DNA from: Ureaplasma sp.
GTDB lineage: Bacteria; Bacillota_I; Bacilli_A; Mycoplasmatales; Mycoplasmoidaceae
Reading direction: 5' to 3'
DNA length: 64,000 nucleotides
Assembly: GCA_020024695.1 (NCBI GenBank)
Contig: JAHHTK010000002.1
Location: 1 to 64,000, forward strand
In this document: one piece after another, positions 10,036-20,685 of the stretch
Position numbering within the stretch: the first letter of the stretch is position 1
Layout: each line of letters begins with the position of its first letter
Position numbers and translations under genes: made by a program
Notes under the pieces: model-generated
What the model saw: only the letters and a program-made list of their open reading frames with translations
Told to the model about the DNA's origin: nothing
Database searches by the model: none

Positions 10036-10854
10036 CTAGCCAGCTTTTTTCATGTTAGCATAGAAACCATATAAAGGGGTGGCCATGCCAAATCCACCAG
10101 CGACCGAGATTAATTCGCCTGTAATATAACTTGCTAAATCACTTGCTAAGAAAGCTGCTAAGTGAGCAATATCTTCAGCTTGACCTAAACGGTTTAACGG
10201 AATGTTTTGTAAGAAACTATGAATGAATTCTTCACTCATGTTATTCATTGCTGCGTCAGTAGCAATTAAACCAGGCATAATCGCATTGACCCGAATACCA
10301 TTCTTAGCATATTGGGTAGCAATGTTTTGGGTTAAGGCATTGACAGCTGATTTAGAGGTAGCGTAAGCAATCCGTGCTAAATCTGGTAATTTACCCCCAA
10401 CTGAAGAAATATTAATAATACTTCCTTTAATATTGTGTTCTACCATCGCTTTAATGGCAGCTTGGGTTGGATAAAAGACTGTAGCAAGATTACTATTTAA
10501 AATTTCAAAGAAATCCTTACCATCAGTTCTTAAGAGATCAATATCTTTTTGGACATTGGTGTGGCCAAAGTTATTCACTAAAATATCAAGTTTGCCTTCC
10601 TTTGTCATGATTTCATCAATCATTGAAGTGAAGGTTTCATGTTTGAAAGCGTCAAAATAAACAACATCAGCCTGACCACCGTTCGCATTAATTTCAGCAG
10701 CAATCTTGGCTCCTTGTTCGAGATTTCGTACACCAAGATAAACTTTCGCTTGACAAGCTGCAAAGGTTTTGGCGATTTCTAACCCAATTCCTCTTGTGGA
10801 AGAAGTGACTAAAGCCACTTTTCCAGCTAATAAATTTGCAAATTTATCGAACAT
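10036..10854 (-). CDS. SDR oxidoreductase resembling clostridial 7-alpha-hydroxysteroid dehydrogenase
   Basis: A 272-residue classical short-chain dehydrogenase. Seen: TSSTRGIG cofactor loop (17-24), LGVRNLE after the second strand (suggesting NADP preference through Arg), LDILVNNFG, a catalytic SSVGG Ser, and YATSK with catalytic Tyr and Lys near residue 160. From memory, its closest look-alike is the bile-acid 7-alpha-HSDH of Clostridium absonum/sardiniense, which shares VALVTS-TRGIG, GVRRLE, DILVNNFG, NISSVGG, PGLIATDAAMN and a C-terminal GG-ATP segment. That enzyme oxidises or reduces the 7-hydroxyl of bile acids. FabG or another steroid/alcohol SDR remains possible. The gene is monocistronic with its own strong terminator. 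Confidence 0.85.
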   Translation of the reverse strand: MFDKFANLLAGKVALVTSSTRGIGLEIAKTFAACQAKVYLGVRNLEQGAKIAAEINANGGQADVVYFDAFKHETFTSMIDEIMTKEGKLDILVNNFGHTNVQKDIDLLRTDGKDFFEILNSNLATVFYPTQAAIKAMVEHNIKGSIINISSVGGKLPDLARIAYATSKSAVNALTQNIATQYAKNGIRVNAIMPGLIATDAAMNNMSEEFIHSFLQNIPLNRLGQAEDIAHLAAFLASDLASYITGELISVAGGFGMATPLYGFYANMKKAG

Positions 10855-10907
10855 TTTAATTTACCTTTCGTATAAAGTTTAATGAATTATTTTAGCATAC
10901 AATTCAG

Positions 10908-11666
10908 CTATTTTAATGAAATGAGATTAATATTCACTTCTTCTAATTTCTTTTCCACTAAGTCAACTTTTTCTTCTAATTCTAAGTTGGCATCAACTAA
11001 AATGTAAGGGATTCCGTATTGACGACAGACATCAACCATATAAGTTGGATATAAATTATGAAGACGTTTGAAATAGGTTTCGTTCTTAGCAAAGTTTTCA
11101 ACTTCACAAGCTCGGTTCCGTTCATAAATCCGACGGGTAAATAAGTCTCAGTCTCCAGTTAAAATGACATATAACTTAGGGATCCCATAATCATAAATTA
11201 ATTCTTTACAAATGGTTTTTCACATACTTGCATAATAATCAAAGATTTCAGGACGGGAGATGTTTTCGTGAGCGAACAATCAATCTTCAAAAATAGAACG
11301 GTCAAAAATGGTTAATTTTTCAGCATTGCAATTGTTTTTGTAATTATCAAAACGGTTTAAAACAAAATACAATTGGAATAAAGAACCATATAACATGTCG
11401 TTACTACGGTCATACATTTTTGATAATAAAAGATTTGGTAATTGATCTTCTTCATCTAATTCATAAACAACCCGTGCTCCAGGAAAACGGCGTGATAACG
11501 CTTGGACCAAGGTGGATTTTCCGAAAGCAATCATTCCTCCGACTGCAATACAGTTAGCGACCTTTAAAGGACGATAAACTGGTTTTTTGATGACATCGTT
11601 GCCTTGGTCATCTTTAAGTCATTCATATAAGGCCTTAGCTGAGAATTCTTGAGTTGGTTTAGACAT
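10908..11666 (-). CDS. Deoxynucleoside kinase
   Basis: A 252-residue kinase of the dNK/dGK/dAK family, which phosphorylates deoxynucleosides for salvage, essential in mollicutes that cannot make nucleotides de novo. The P-loop is GGMIAFGKST (about 43-52). ELDEEDQ provides the base-binding acidic region and FDRSIFED is the family's DRS motif. YVILTGDWDLFTRRIYERNR supplies the lid arginines. The first 40 residues are an extra N-terminal segment seen in mycoplasma members. It lies between RNase J and the SDR gene. Base preference cannot be told from sequence. Confidence 0.9.
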
Positions 11667-11710
11667 AACTATCCTTTACATTTACATTAGTTTATTTTTA
11701 TTAGTGGTTT

Positions 11711-13762
11711 TTAATTATTAGTATTGACTGGGGTTTGTGGTTTGCTAGTGTGCTTTTTAAATTCCCCATTCTTTTTATTGTGTTTATACTTGTAATAATT
11801 AGGTTTCTTGAAATTCTTTTTGAAGTGTTTTTTCTCCTTTATTTTTTTGTCTTGAGAACCTTCAAAACCATCAGTTTGATCAGAACTGGTTGGTTTATGA
11901 GTATGGTCATTGATGCCATCTAAATCAATGGCGACACAACAATCATTATCACTGACCATATCTTCATTGTCTTCATCAAGAACTGAATTTGGTTCCGACA
12001 CTTTTGTTTCTATTGCGATAATATCTTTCTTAGCGGTTTTATTGAGATAGTGACCTTCGTGCATTTGATCAACAATGTAATCATAATCTAAGAAGGTGAC
12101 AAAAATTAACGGGTTTTTCCGACAACTTTTTCAAATCGTTGACTTGGTAATAGATTTAGCATAGTTGGCTAAATTATCCACGTTATCTTCTGGGTGTAAA
12201 TTAATTTCGGTTGATAAGTTATCAATTAAAATGGCTTTTAATTTCTTTAATAAAGGCATTTTATTTTTAGCAATGAAACAACCACGGGTAGCGATTTCAA
12301 TGTTAGCAATCTTTTTCAATTGTTTAGAATAACAAATTGCTAATTCAATAATCCCTTCATTTGATAAAATCCGACGTTCATTTAATAAAGCTGACGAGTC
12401 AGTTTTAATATCTTTCCCATTGATATACATTGGATCACCTGGTACATCAATGTCAGTTAATGATAATTCACGGTTCAACAACATTAATTTATGACCATTG
12501 GTGGAAATAATGATGTGATCTTTGGATAAGCCTGTATCCATTGCTAATTTTTGCATTTTCCGCATCATTTTATATTCCCCATGGATTGGGAAAATTCAAT
12601 GTGGTTTTAATAAATGCATCAATAATTGTAATTCTTGCATGGTGGCATGGCCTGAGGCATGAATTTTTAAGTTAGGCGTGTTTTCAACTACGGTCACCCC
12701 TAATTTATATAATTTGTCAACCATCGCTTCCACTGAGGCATAGTTGCCTGGAATTGGGTTCGATGAAAGAATCACGGTATCGGTTTTTTTCAAGGCAACC
12801 TTAGGGTGTTTTCCTTTGGCCATCACATTTAAAGCAGCCATTTCTTCCCCTTGACTACCAGTTAATAAAACTAAGACTTCATTGTCTTGGTATTTCTTAA
12901 TATCAGCTGGTTTAATCAAATCGTTATCGGTTAAATTCACCAATTTCATTTTTTTAGAAATTTTGATGTTGGTGTCCATGGATTTTCCAATGACACAGAT
13001 TTTTCGATTAAACATTAACGCCATTTCCACGACTTTTTGGATTCTATTAATGTTAGAAGCAAAGGTGGATAAAAAGACCCGTCCTGGTGCTTCTTTAATA
13101 ATATTAAATAAGTTGTTAAAAATAACAGCTTCACTTTCACTAAAACCAGGGACTTCGGCATTTGTTGATTCACATAATAAAACGTCTAAGTCTTGGGAAC
13201 GCACATCTAATAACTGACTGAAGTTGGTTTCACTTGTTCCAAGCCCTAAATCAAAGCGGAAATCACCTGATTCAAAGACGGTTCCATTTGGTGTTTTAAA
13301 AAAGATAGAATAAGCGTCTGGAATGGAGTGACAGACCCGAATAAATTCAAGGTCAATAGAACCTAACGTGAACTTATTATTTTCGTCGGTAACTTCAATA
13401 AATTCAGGTAATTTTAACCCTTTAAATTCATTTAATTTCTTACAAATTAATTTGATTGCAAAAGCTGGAGCAATAATTTTTTTAATCGGTACGTGTTTTA
13501 ATAAGTATGGGATTCCCCCAATGTGGTCTTCATGACCATGGGTAATTACTAAGGCACTAATTTTGTCTTGATTTTCAATCAAGGTTTGATAATTAGCGAC
13601 CATCCCATTAATGCCAAGCATATCATCAGGAGCAAACTTAATCCCTGCATCTACGATGATAAGTTGATCATCTTGTTCAATGACATAAGTGTTCTTGCCG
13701 ATTTCTTCAAGCCCACCTAAGGCGTATAAATACGTTGGGTTTTGTTTTTTATTATTAGTCAT
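11711..13762 (-). CDS. rnj: Ribonuclease J
   Basis: A 683-residue metallo-beta-lactamase/beta-CASP ribonuclease for 5'-to-3' and endonucleolytic RNA decay and processing. The zinc motif HGHEDHIGG lies near residue 78, ESTNAEVPGFSESE marks the beta-CASP insert, and the C-motif region reads IHASGHA. WIFPIHGEYKMMRK follows the catalytic core. After about residue 560 there is an acidic stretch and then a Lys/Asn-rich tail ending PVNTNN, likely disordered and possibly RNA- or protein-binding. Two TGA Trp codons lie inside. It has its own promoter and a structured leader and is divergent from rplJ. Confidence 0.93.
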
Positions 13763-13811
13763 ATTTCTTCTATAAATATATTAAATTAATTTTGAATTTT
13801 AAAATAAAAGT

Positions 13812-13862
13812 AACTTAGGCTCACGGTGCGATTGGTGTATTATCATCACCTTGCGTTAAGTT
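13812..13862 (-). promoter_or_regulatory. Structured 5' leader of the RNase J gene, class unknown
   Basis: The predicted transcript begins close to AACTTA, which pairs with TAAGTT about 45 bases later to close a domain. Inside, GGTG can pair with either of two CACC copies, giving two mutually exclusive hairpins. A T-rich run follows the closing stem. This is the build of a cis-regulatory RNA (riboswitch or autoregulatory element), but it matches no class I can name. The GGTGATG start slightly recalls the fluoride motif, whose other conserved parts are absent. Confidence 0.45.
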
Positions 13863-13872
13863 TTATATAACC

Positions 13873-13878
13873 ATTATA
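13873..13878 (-). promoter_or_regulatory. -10 box for the RNase J gene
   Basis: TATAAT on the minus strand within TTTATAATGG. It places the start of transcription a few bases before the AACTTA arm of the leader. The -35 region is weak. Confidence 0.5.
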
Positions 13879-13981
13879 AACATAGAAATCATTAAAATCT
13901 ATTAAATTTTAAGAAGAATATAACAATTTATTTTTTTCATTTTTTTCGCTGTTTTTTTCGTTTAAAAATGGATTTTTCATA

Positions 13982-13987
13982 TATAAT
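13982..13987 (+). promoter_or_regulatory. -10 box for rplJ-rplL
   Basis: TATAAT on the plus strand about 120 bases before the rplJ start, upstream of the L10 leader structure. No good -35 box is seen. Confidence 0.5.
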
Positions 13988-14010
13988 GAATAAGTCAATA
14001 TGCTGAAGAC

Positions 14011-14065
14011 AGTAACTGGTCTCTATCTACGATAGACACCCTAACTTGTTACCGAAGGATATACT
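14011..14065 (+). promoter_or_regulatory. L10 leader (ribosomal protein autoregulatory RNA)
   Basis: AGTAAC (14011-14016) pairs with GTTACC (14049-14054). Inside, GGTCTCTATC pairs with GATAGACACC around TAC, and CCGAAGGATAT follows. This arrangement ahead of rplJ is that of the L10 leader, bound by the L10-L7/L12 complex to control its own synthesis in Firmicutes. The match was made by eye. Confidence 0.7.
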
Positions 14066-14104
14066 TATCAGTGCTATTGATTATTTCTAAAAGGAGATAC
14101 ATCC

Positions 14105-14593
14105 ATGTCAAAAAACATCCAACCTAAAATTGAACTTGTTAACCAAGTTTCAGGTTGATTAAAAGATGCTAAATCATTTATCATCTTTGAATATGCAGGC
14201 TTGACTGATGACCAAATTGTCTCTTTAAGATTTGCTTTAAACAAAAGTATCGCAAAATTACACGTATTAAAAAACAATATTTTACGTCGTGCTTTAAAAG
14301 AAGCTAACCTTGAAGGCTTCGACACTTTAAGTGGCCCAAACGCAATTGCAATTGGTTCAGGTGATGAAATCGCACCTATTAAAGATGTTGTAGAAGCAGC
14401 TAAAAAATTCGGCTTCATCAAGACTAAAGCTGCATTTGTTGACGGTAGAGTTGTAACAGGCAGCGAAATTGATCAACTTGCATCTATTCCAGGTCGTGAA
14501 GGACTTTACTCAATGTTTTTATCATGCCTTACTGCTCCAATCCGTAACTTCTTATACGGTTTAAAAGCTGTAGCTGAAAAAGAACAACAATAA
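14105..14593 (+). CDS. rplJ: 50S ribosomal protein L10
   Basis: A 162-residue L10, base of the L7/L12 stalk of the large subunit. Seen: FIIFEYAGLTDDQI, LHVLKNNILRRAL and GPNAIAIG in the RNA-binding domain. The C-terminal helix APIRNFLYGLKAVAEKEQQ is the L7/L12-docking segment. One TGA Trp occurs early (SGWLKDAK). AAAGGAG lies ahead of the ATG. rplL follows after 29 bases, and the L10 leader lies upstream. Confidence 0.97.
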
Positions 14594-14622
14594 GACACTC
14601 TAGAATAATTTAGGAAAAAATT

Positions 14623-14988
14623 ATGGCAAAATTAACAAACGAACAAATTATCGAATCATTAAAAGAAAGTTCATTATTAGAAATTATGGACTTAGTTAAA
14701 GCAGTTGAAGAAGCATTCGGCGTTAGTGCTGCTGCTCCAGTTGCTGTTGCAGCTGCAAGTGCTGCTGAAGAAGCTCCAACAAGCGTTAACGTTGTATTAG
14801 AAGACGCTGGCGCAAACAAAGTTGGTGTTATTAAATTAATCCGTGAAATTACAGGATTAGGTTTAATGGAAGCTAAAACAATGGCTGAAAAAGCTGGTGC
14901 AATCGTAAAAGAAGATATGAAACCAGAAGAAGCAAAAGAATTAGTTGCAAAATTCGTTGAATTAGGTGCAAAAGCATCTGCAAAATAA
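14623..14988 (+). CDS. rplL: 50S ribosomal protein L7/L12
   Basis: A 121-residue stalk protein that recruits translation GTPases. The N-terminal dimerisation helix, an Ala/Val/Ser-rich hinge (about 38-50) and the C-terminal domain with [17 protein letters not shown] and AKTMAEKAG are all present. It is the last gene of the rplJ-rplL operon, followed by a terminator. Confidence 0.98.
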   Translation: MAKLTNEQIIESLKESSLLEIMDLVKAVEEAFGVSAAAPVAVAAASAAEEAPTSVNVVLEDAGANKVGVIKLIREITGLGLMEAKTMAEKAGAIVKEDMKPEEAKELVAKFVELGAKASAK

Positions 14989-15007
14989 TTTCATTTTGTG
15001 ATAATAG

Positions 15008-15040
15008 AAAAACTCGTTGGATAAAACCAGCGAGTTTTTT
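15008..15040. terminator. Bidirectional terminator between rplL and gapN
   Basis: AAAACTCGTTGG pairs with CCAGCGAGTTTT, with T runs on both strands. It serves the converging rplL and gapN transcripts. Confidence 0.85.
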
Positions 15041-15050
15041 GTTGTCTTAG

Positions 15051-16487
15051 TTACTTGTTTAAAATATACCCTTTAGTCTTGACCATGCTTTCGAGAGCTT
15101 CACCAATACCTTGGGTTCCGAACCCAGATTCTTTAATGCCACTAAACGGAAAGATGTCAGGGCCTCTTGAAGTAATGCCATTTCAGTTGACACTGCCACA
15201 TTCAATGAAAGCGGCATATTTAAGAAAATCGGCTTCTTGGTGACAGTAAATGGAAGCTTGTAGGCCATATTCACTTTGATTAATGACTTGAATGGCTTGA
15301 GTCACATCATCATAAATTTGGATTGGCAAGATTGGCCCAAATTGTTCTTGTCAAACAATCTCCATGTCATTGTTAACATGAACAATTAAACAAGGATAAA
15401 CATATAAATCATCAGTTTTAAAGTCTGGTAAAGCAGTCGCTCCTTTGGTTAAAGCATCGTTAACTAAACCTGATAAATAGTTAATGCTTTTGTGATCAAT
15501 CATGGGGGTTATCTCACAATCATCTAAAGCAGGACCAACTTTTAAATGTTTGATTTTAGTTAATAATAGTTTTACTAACTTATCATGGTTATGCTGACTA
15601 ACTAAGACTTTTTTAATAGCTGTGCACCGTTGCCCATTATAACTAAAAGCTCCCTTAATAATATCGTTAGCACACGCTTCTAAATCGGCATCATCAAGTA
15701 CTAAACAGCAATCCTTACCACCCATTTCTAACACTAATTTGGTTTTAGAAACTGTTTGAGCAATTAAATTCCCAACCTTACTTGAACCTGTAAAGGTAAT
15801 CATTTTTACAATTTCATTATGATAAAGGTCTTCGCTTCCTTCAATATTAATGATTTGAACCATATTATTGCGAATGCCTGCTTGATAAACTAAATTAGCT
15901 ACATAACTGGTAGTTAATTGTGCTTGGTGTGAACCTTTGATAATGACGGCATTCCCGACTAAATAGGCTGGGACTAATTTGGTCATTAATAAATTAATAG
16001 GAAAGTTAAACGGAACAATTCCTAACACTACTCCTAATGGTTCTTTTACAAAAATCCCTTTTTTGTGGAAATTATGGGTTCAATTTTCATCATCAATGAC
16101 GGTTTTAGTTTGAAAAACTAAATCATAATAGCGAATAGTATCTGTTAAATATTGCACCGAGCGTTTGATTTCAGCAACACAATCACTATAACGTTTCCCA
16201 ATTTCTTGAGCCATAATAGTCGCTAATTCGTGTTGGTGATTTAATAATAATTCACCAAGTTTTCTAAGGTGATTTTTTCTTAATAAAACATCATCGGTTT
16301 GGGTTTGAAACGCTTGTTGTCCTGCTTGCAAAATTTGTGATAAGAAATGATGATTGTGTTTCAAATCATCATCTACATATCCTAAAATTTGGTGATCAAG
16401 ACTATAAACTGGTTGTGGATTTTGACCATAATGTAATTCATTTAAGTACAAAAATCCAAAGTTATTGTCTTTATTGTTGTGCATCAT
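15051..16487 (-). CDS. gapN: NADP-dependent glyceraldehyde-3-phosphate dehydrogenase (non-phosphorylating)
   Basis: A 478-residue aldehyde dehydrogenase, the usual GapN length. GapN oxidises glyceraldehyde 3-phosphate directly to 3-phosphoglycerate and yields NADPH. VVLGIVPFNFPINL and ITFTGSSKVG are the substrate/cofactor segments. LEMGGKD holds the general-base Glu. AFSYNGQRCTAIKKVLV contains the catalytic Cys and closely matches GapN rather than generic aldehyde dehydrogenases. Its start overlaps the end of pgsA by 17 bases. As a source of NADPH it could serve Dxr and the SDR, which is inference. Confidence 0.88.
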
Positions 16488-17175
16488 TTGGCCCTTCTTG
16501 GGATTCTAATGAATTTTGTTTTTGTTTTAATTGGCGACTAATTTGTACCATATAAATGATACCTGAAGCGATGGCTAACATCGCTGCTAAATAAATACAT
16601 AAGTTGTTAATAGCTCAATAATATCAGCCAGAAACATTGGTACCTAAAAAGAAAATAAACACAATCCCAACCATCATGAAGATGGTTTTAATTTTGCCAT
16701 ATCAGTTAGCAGGAACCACCACTTGTGATTTTGCTGCTAGCATCCGATATCCATCAATTACAATGTCCCGAATGACAAAGATTAAGGCTAGTCAAATTGG
16801 AAGATAATTTAAAGCCCCAAAACAAATTAAGACCGCATTGGTTAATAATTTATCAGCTAAAGGATCTCATAATTTCCCAAAGTCAGACACCCAATGATAT
16901 TTCCGAGCTAAAAACCCATCTAAGAAATCAGTAATGGAAGCGATGATAAAGAAAATTCCTGCTGTTAAAAAACTCCCATTAATGCTGATTGTCACAATCC
17001 CATCCATTGTTATTTGGTATAACGGAGTTTGTAGCCCTGGTGCGATGGTGGTCAAATTACTGATTAAAATAAAGATAATCACAATTGGCACTAACGCAAT
17101 TCTAATCAATGTTAATCAATTGGGAATTGAAGCCTTAGTGGTTCATTGGGAATGAAAATGCTTGGTGGTTTTCAT
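16471..17175 (-). CDS. pgsA: CDP-diacylglycerol-glycerol-3-phosphate 3-phosphatidyltransferase
   Basis: A 234-residue membrane enzyme that makes phosphatidylglycerophosphate. The CDP-alcohol phosphotransferase signature DGFLARKYHWVSDFGKL plus WDPLADKLL is complete. Four to five hydrophobic segments span the protein, and the C-terminus is a charged Gln/Lys/Glu tail. The start sits 2 bases after the asnS stop. CdsA, which makes its substrate, is encoded at 33.2 kb. Confidence 0.92.
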
Positions 17176-17177
17176 AA

Positions 17178-18527
17178 TTAGAATAATAAGTTACCAGTGG
17201 TTCGTGGGAAAGGAATAACATCCCGAATGTTATTGACCCCAGTTACATACATAATTAAACGTTCAAATCCTAAACCGAAGCCACTTGACATGTAATAACC
17301 ATATCTTCTTAAGTCTAAATATCATTGTAATGGTTCGAGTGACATGTTTAATTCATTACAACGGGCGGTTAATTTTTCATAACTAGCTTCCCGTTGACTA
17401 CCACCGATTAATTCCCCAATTCCTGGGACTAATAAGTCAGTAGCAGCTACAGTTCTATTATCTGGGTTTTGGTACATATAAAAGGCTTTAATTTCTTTTG
17501 GATAGTTCATTAAGAACAATGGACCTTGCACTACTTGTTCACATAAATAACGTTCGTGTTCACTAGCTAAATCCATACCAAAGAAAATGTTTTTGTCTTC
17601 AAATTCAAAACCATTAGCAACAGCTTGTTTTAAGATTTCAATTCCTTGAGCGTAGTCCATTTTAGCATAATCTTTTTCTAATAAGTTAGCTAAACGAGTG
17701 TTTAAATCTTTATCAACTCATTGGTTAAAGAAAGCAATTTCATCAGGACATTTTTGTTGGTATTCCCGAATGACGTATTTCAACATATCTTCAGCAACGT
17801 GAATTAAACCGTTTAAATCGGTATTTGCCATTTCTGGTTCGACCATTCAGAATTCGGCAGCGTGACGGTTGGTATGACTTTTTTCAGCTCTAAAGGTTGG
17901 TCCAAAAGTATATACATTTTTAAAAGCTTGAGCATAAGCTTCGGCTTGTAATTGACCTGTTACGGTTAAACAAGCTGGCTTGATAAAGAATGGATCTTTT
18001 GGATCATCAACTAATTTAAAAGTTTCGCCAGCTCCTTCCCCATCATTACTTGTAATTAATGGCGAAGCGACTCACACAAAGTTGTTAGTTTGGAAATAGG
18101 AGTGGATTGCAAATGCTAAAACACTTCTGACTTTCATAACAGCACTAAATAAATTGGTCTTTGGTCTTAAGTGGGCAATTTCTCTTAAGAATTCTACACT
18201 GTGACGTTTCTTTTGTAATGGATAGTCTTCATCACATTGTTTTAATAAAACTACTTCTTGAGCGACAATTTCAAATGGTTGGGCAGCGTTTTCAGTAATT
18301 TTAATGCTTCCGATTACTTTAATGGTTGCCCCAGTTCGGGCCGCACTTGCTTGATCGAAACCAATGGTGTCTTGTTTATAAACAACTTGAACAGGAGTAA
18401 AGCAAGTTCCATCAGTTAATGAAATAAATCCAATCGCTCCACTATTACGATTTGATTTTACATAACCAATAACTTCAATGACATCACTAAGTTCTTGATA
18501 GTTTTTGTGTAATTCTGCAATAATCAT
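17178..18527 (-). CDS. asnS: Asparagine-tRNA ligase
   Basis: A 449-residue class II synthetase. The N-terminal OB fold for anticodon binding covers about 1-115. The catalytic core shows [29 protein letters not shown] type motif 2, a [12 protein letters not shown] segment and motif 3 [26 protein letters not shown] favours Asn over Asp. It ends [16 protein letters not shown], as AsnRS does. It lies in a tight run tsaD, metK, asnS, pgsA, gapN. Confidence 0.96.
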
Positions 18528-18538
18528 TTTCTTTCTCC

Positions 18539-19675
18539 TTATTTGTTTTGCATCATTTGTTGAATTTGAGCCACTTTATCTAAACGTTCTCATGGTAAAT
18601 CAATATCTGTTCGGCCAAAGTGACCATAGGTAGCGGTTTGTTTAAAGTGAGGTTGGTTACCTTCTAATTGTTTAATCATGCCTGAAACACTTAAATCAAA
18701 GCATTGGTTAATAACATCATAAATTTGACTTAATGGGACGTGGTTAGTATTAGTATGTACATTGATTGCAATCGGTTTAGTAATCCCGATTCCAAACGCT
18801 AATTGAATTTCTAATTTATCAGCTAATCCAGCTGCAACTAAGTTTTTAGCAATATAACGAGCCATATAACTACCAGTACGGTCTACTTTAGTGGCATCCT
18901 TACCACTAAAAGCACCCCCACCATGACGACCAATGCCACCATAGGTATCAACAATGATTTTTCTACCTGTTAAGCCAGTGTCACCAATGGGACCCCCAAT
19001 AATGAATTTGCCACTTGGGTTAATAATCTTTTTAAAATCATGGTTTAAATGGTATTGAGCAGCAACTTGGTCCATAATTTGACTAATGAATTTTTCAATT
19101 TGAGCTTGGGAAACATTTTCATCATGTTGGACACTCATTAACATGGTGTCAATTGAAAGTTGGTTTTCATTACTGTAATCAATGGTAACTTGACTTTTCG
19201 TGTCAGCTTTTAATCAATTGACAACATGGTTTAACCGAGCTTGTTCTACTTGTTTAACTAATTCATGACTTAAAACAATTGGTAAAGGCATATATTCTGG
19301 CGTTTCATTGGTAGCATAACCAAAAACAATCCCTTGGTCCCCTGCCCCAATTTCTCCATTATTTTTAACAACAGCTTGGTTAATATCAGCACTTTGTTTA
19401 TTTACATTAGAGATGATGGTAAAGTCGTTTTCATCATAACCTAATGGTTTTAAAATGTCTCATGCGGTTTGGACAATATCAACATAACCAGAAGTGGTAA
19501 TTTCACCCCCGATAACAATTAAACGGTTGCTAGCAAAGACTTCACAAGCCACTTTCGCATGGGGATCAACTTTTAAGCACGCATCTAAGACAGCATCACT
19601 AATTTGATCACAAATTTTGTCAGGGTGGCCAGGACCGACCGACTCACTAGTAATTAAATTTTTAACTTCAATCAT
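18539..19675 (-). CDS. metK: S-adenosylmethionine synthetase
   Basis: A 378-residue enzyme that makes SAM from methionine and [23 protein letters not shown] begins the protein, and [12 protein letters not shown] is the ATP-binding loop. [20 protein letters not shown] and [17 protein letters not shown] are the family signature regions. SAM is needed by the methyltransferases and radical-SAM enzymes in this window (rlmB, hemW, mtaB). Three bases separate it from tsaD. Confidence 0.97.
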
Positions 19676-19678
19676 AAG

Positions 19679-20647
19679 CTACCTTTCATTTGAATTTTGG
19701 TCACGATAAGCAAGCACTAAATTTCCATAATATGCAATCATGGCTGCATTATCACCTGAATATTTTCGTTCTACTAAATGCACTTGGGCATCTAATTTTG
19801 CTAATTCTTGTTTTAAATAAGAGTTAGCTGCCACGCCCCCTCCGACCGAGACGACATGGATAACGTATTGATTTAAATAATATTTGAGTTTCTTAATAAT
19901 TTCGCCAATGGCAAACTTTTGAAAAGATGACCCAATCGCAATGGCATCAATGGGTTCGTGATGAATTTGTTTTTGATAAATATAATTAATAACTGCTGTT
20001 TTTAGTCCAGAGAAACTGAACCGATTAAAGGCAGCATCTGAATTAATAAAATGAATATTGGCTTTAGCTTCATCAAAAAAACCATCAATTTTAGGTCCTC
20101 CTGGGTAAGGATAACCTAACTTCCGTGCCACTTTATCGAAGACTTCACCCACAGCATCATCAGCCGTATCATTTAATCTAACAATATCGACAGGCGAGTT
20201 TACTAAATAAATACAGGTCTCACCCCCAGAAACTACTAAACCTAAAAAAGGATAAGTGGGAGTTTGACCGATTCACCCTGAAAACAAATGGCCATACAAA
20301 TGGTTAAGCCCAATAACTGGAACTTTTAACACATCACCTAATTGATGACTAAAGACTTTGCCAACCATCACTGACCCTGGCAACCCTGGTTCAGCACTAT
20401 ACACAATCGCATCAAGGTCTTGATAGTTCATGTCAGCCATCTTCAATGTTTTTTCCACAGCTTCATGAATAAATGCTAAGTGGTAGCGAGCAGCTAATTC
20501 TGGAACCACCCCACCATAACTAGCTTGGTAGGGATATGATGTATAAATGGTATGAGCTATCAAATTACCACAAAAAATACATGCTGATGTTTCATCACAT
20601 GTTGATTCAATTGCTAAAATAACTTTATAGGCATCTTTTTGTTGCAT
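19679..20647 (-). CDS. tsaD: tRNA N6-adenosine threonylcarbamoyltransferase
   Basis: A 322-residue TsaD/Gcp protein that transfers threonylcarbamoyl to A37 of ANN-decoding tRNAs, with TsaB, TsaE and TsaC elsewhere. Seen: ILAIESTCDETSA, the metal-binding HLYGHLFSG, VVSGGET, and SVGGGVAANSYL near the C-terminus. It is divergent from the plus-strand Abi-like gene with only 38 bases between the starts. mtaB at 59 kb would add the methylthio group to the product. Confidence 0.96.
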
Positions 20648-20685
20648 AATTAAACTAAATTATATATATATTTTAATAATAAATT

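Noticed and set aside
13812..13862. Fluoride riboswitch
   Set aside because: Only the GGTGATG start is similar. The pseudoknot partner and the downstream CUGAU-type segment are missing.
15059..15274. Minus-strand open frame at the end of gapN
   Set aside because: It is in another frame than the aldehyde dehydrogenase and has no motif. The gapN frame ends at 15051.
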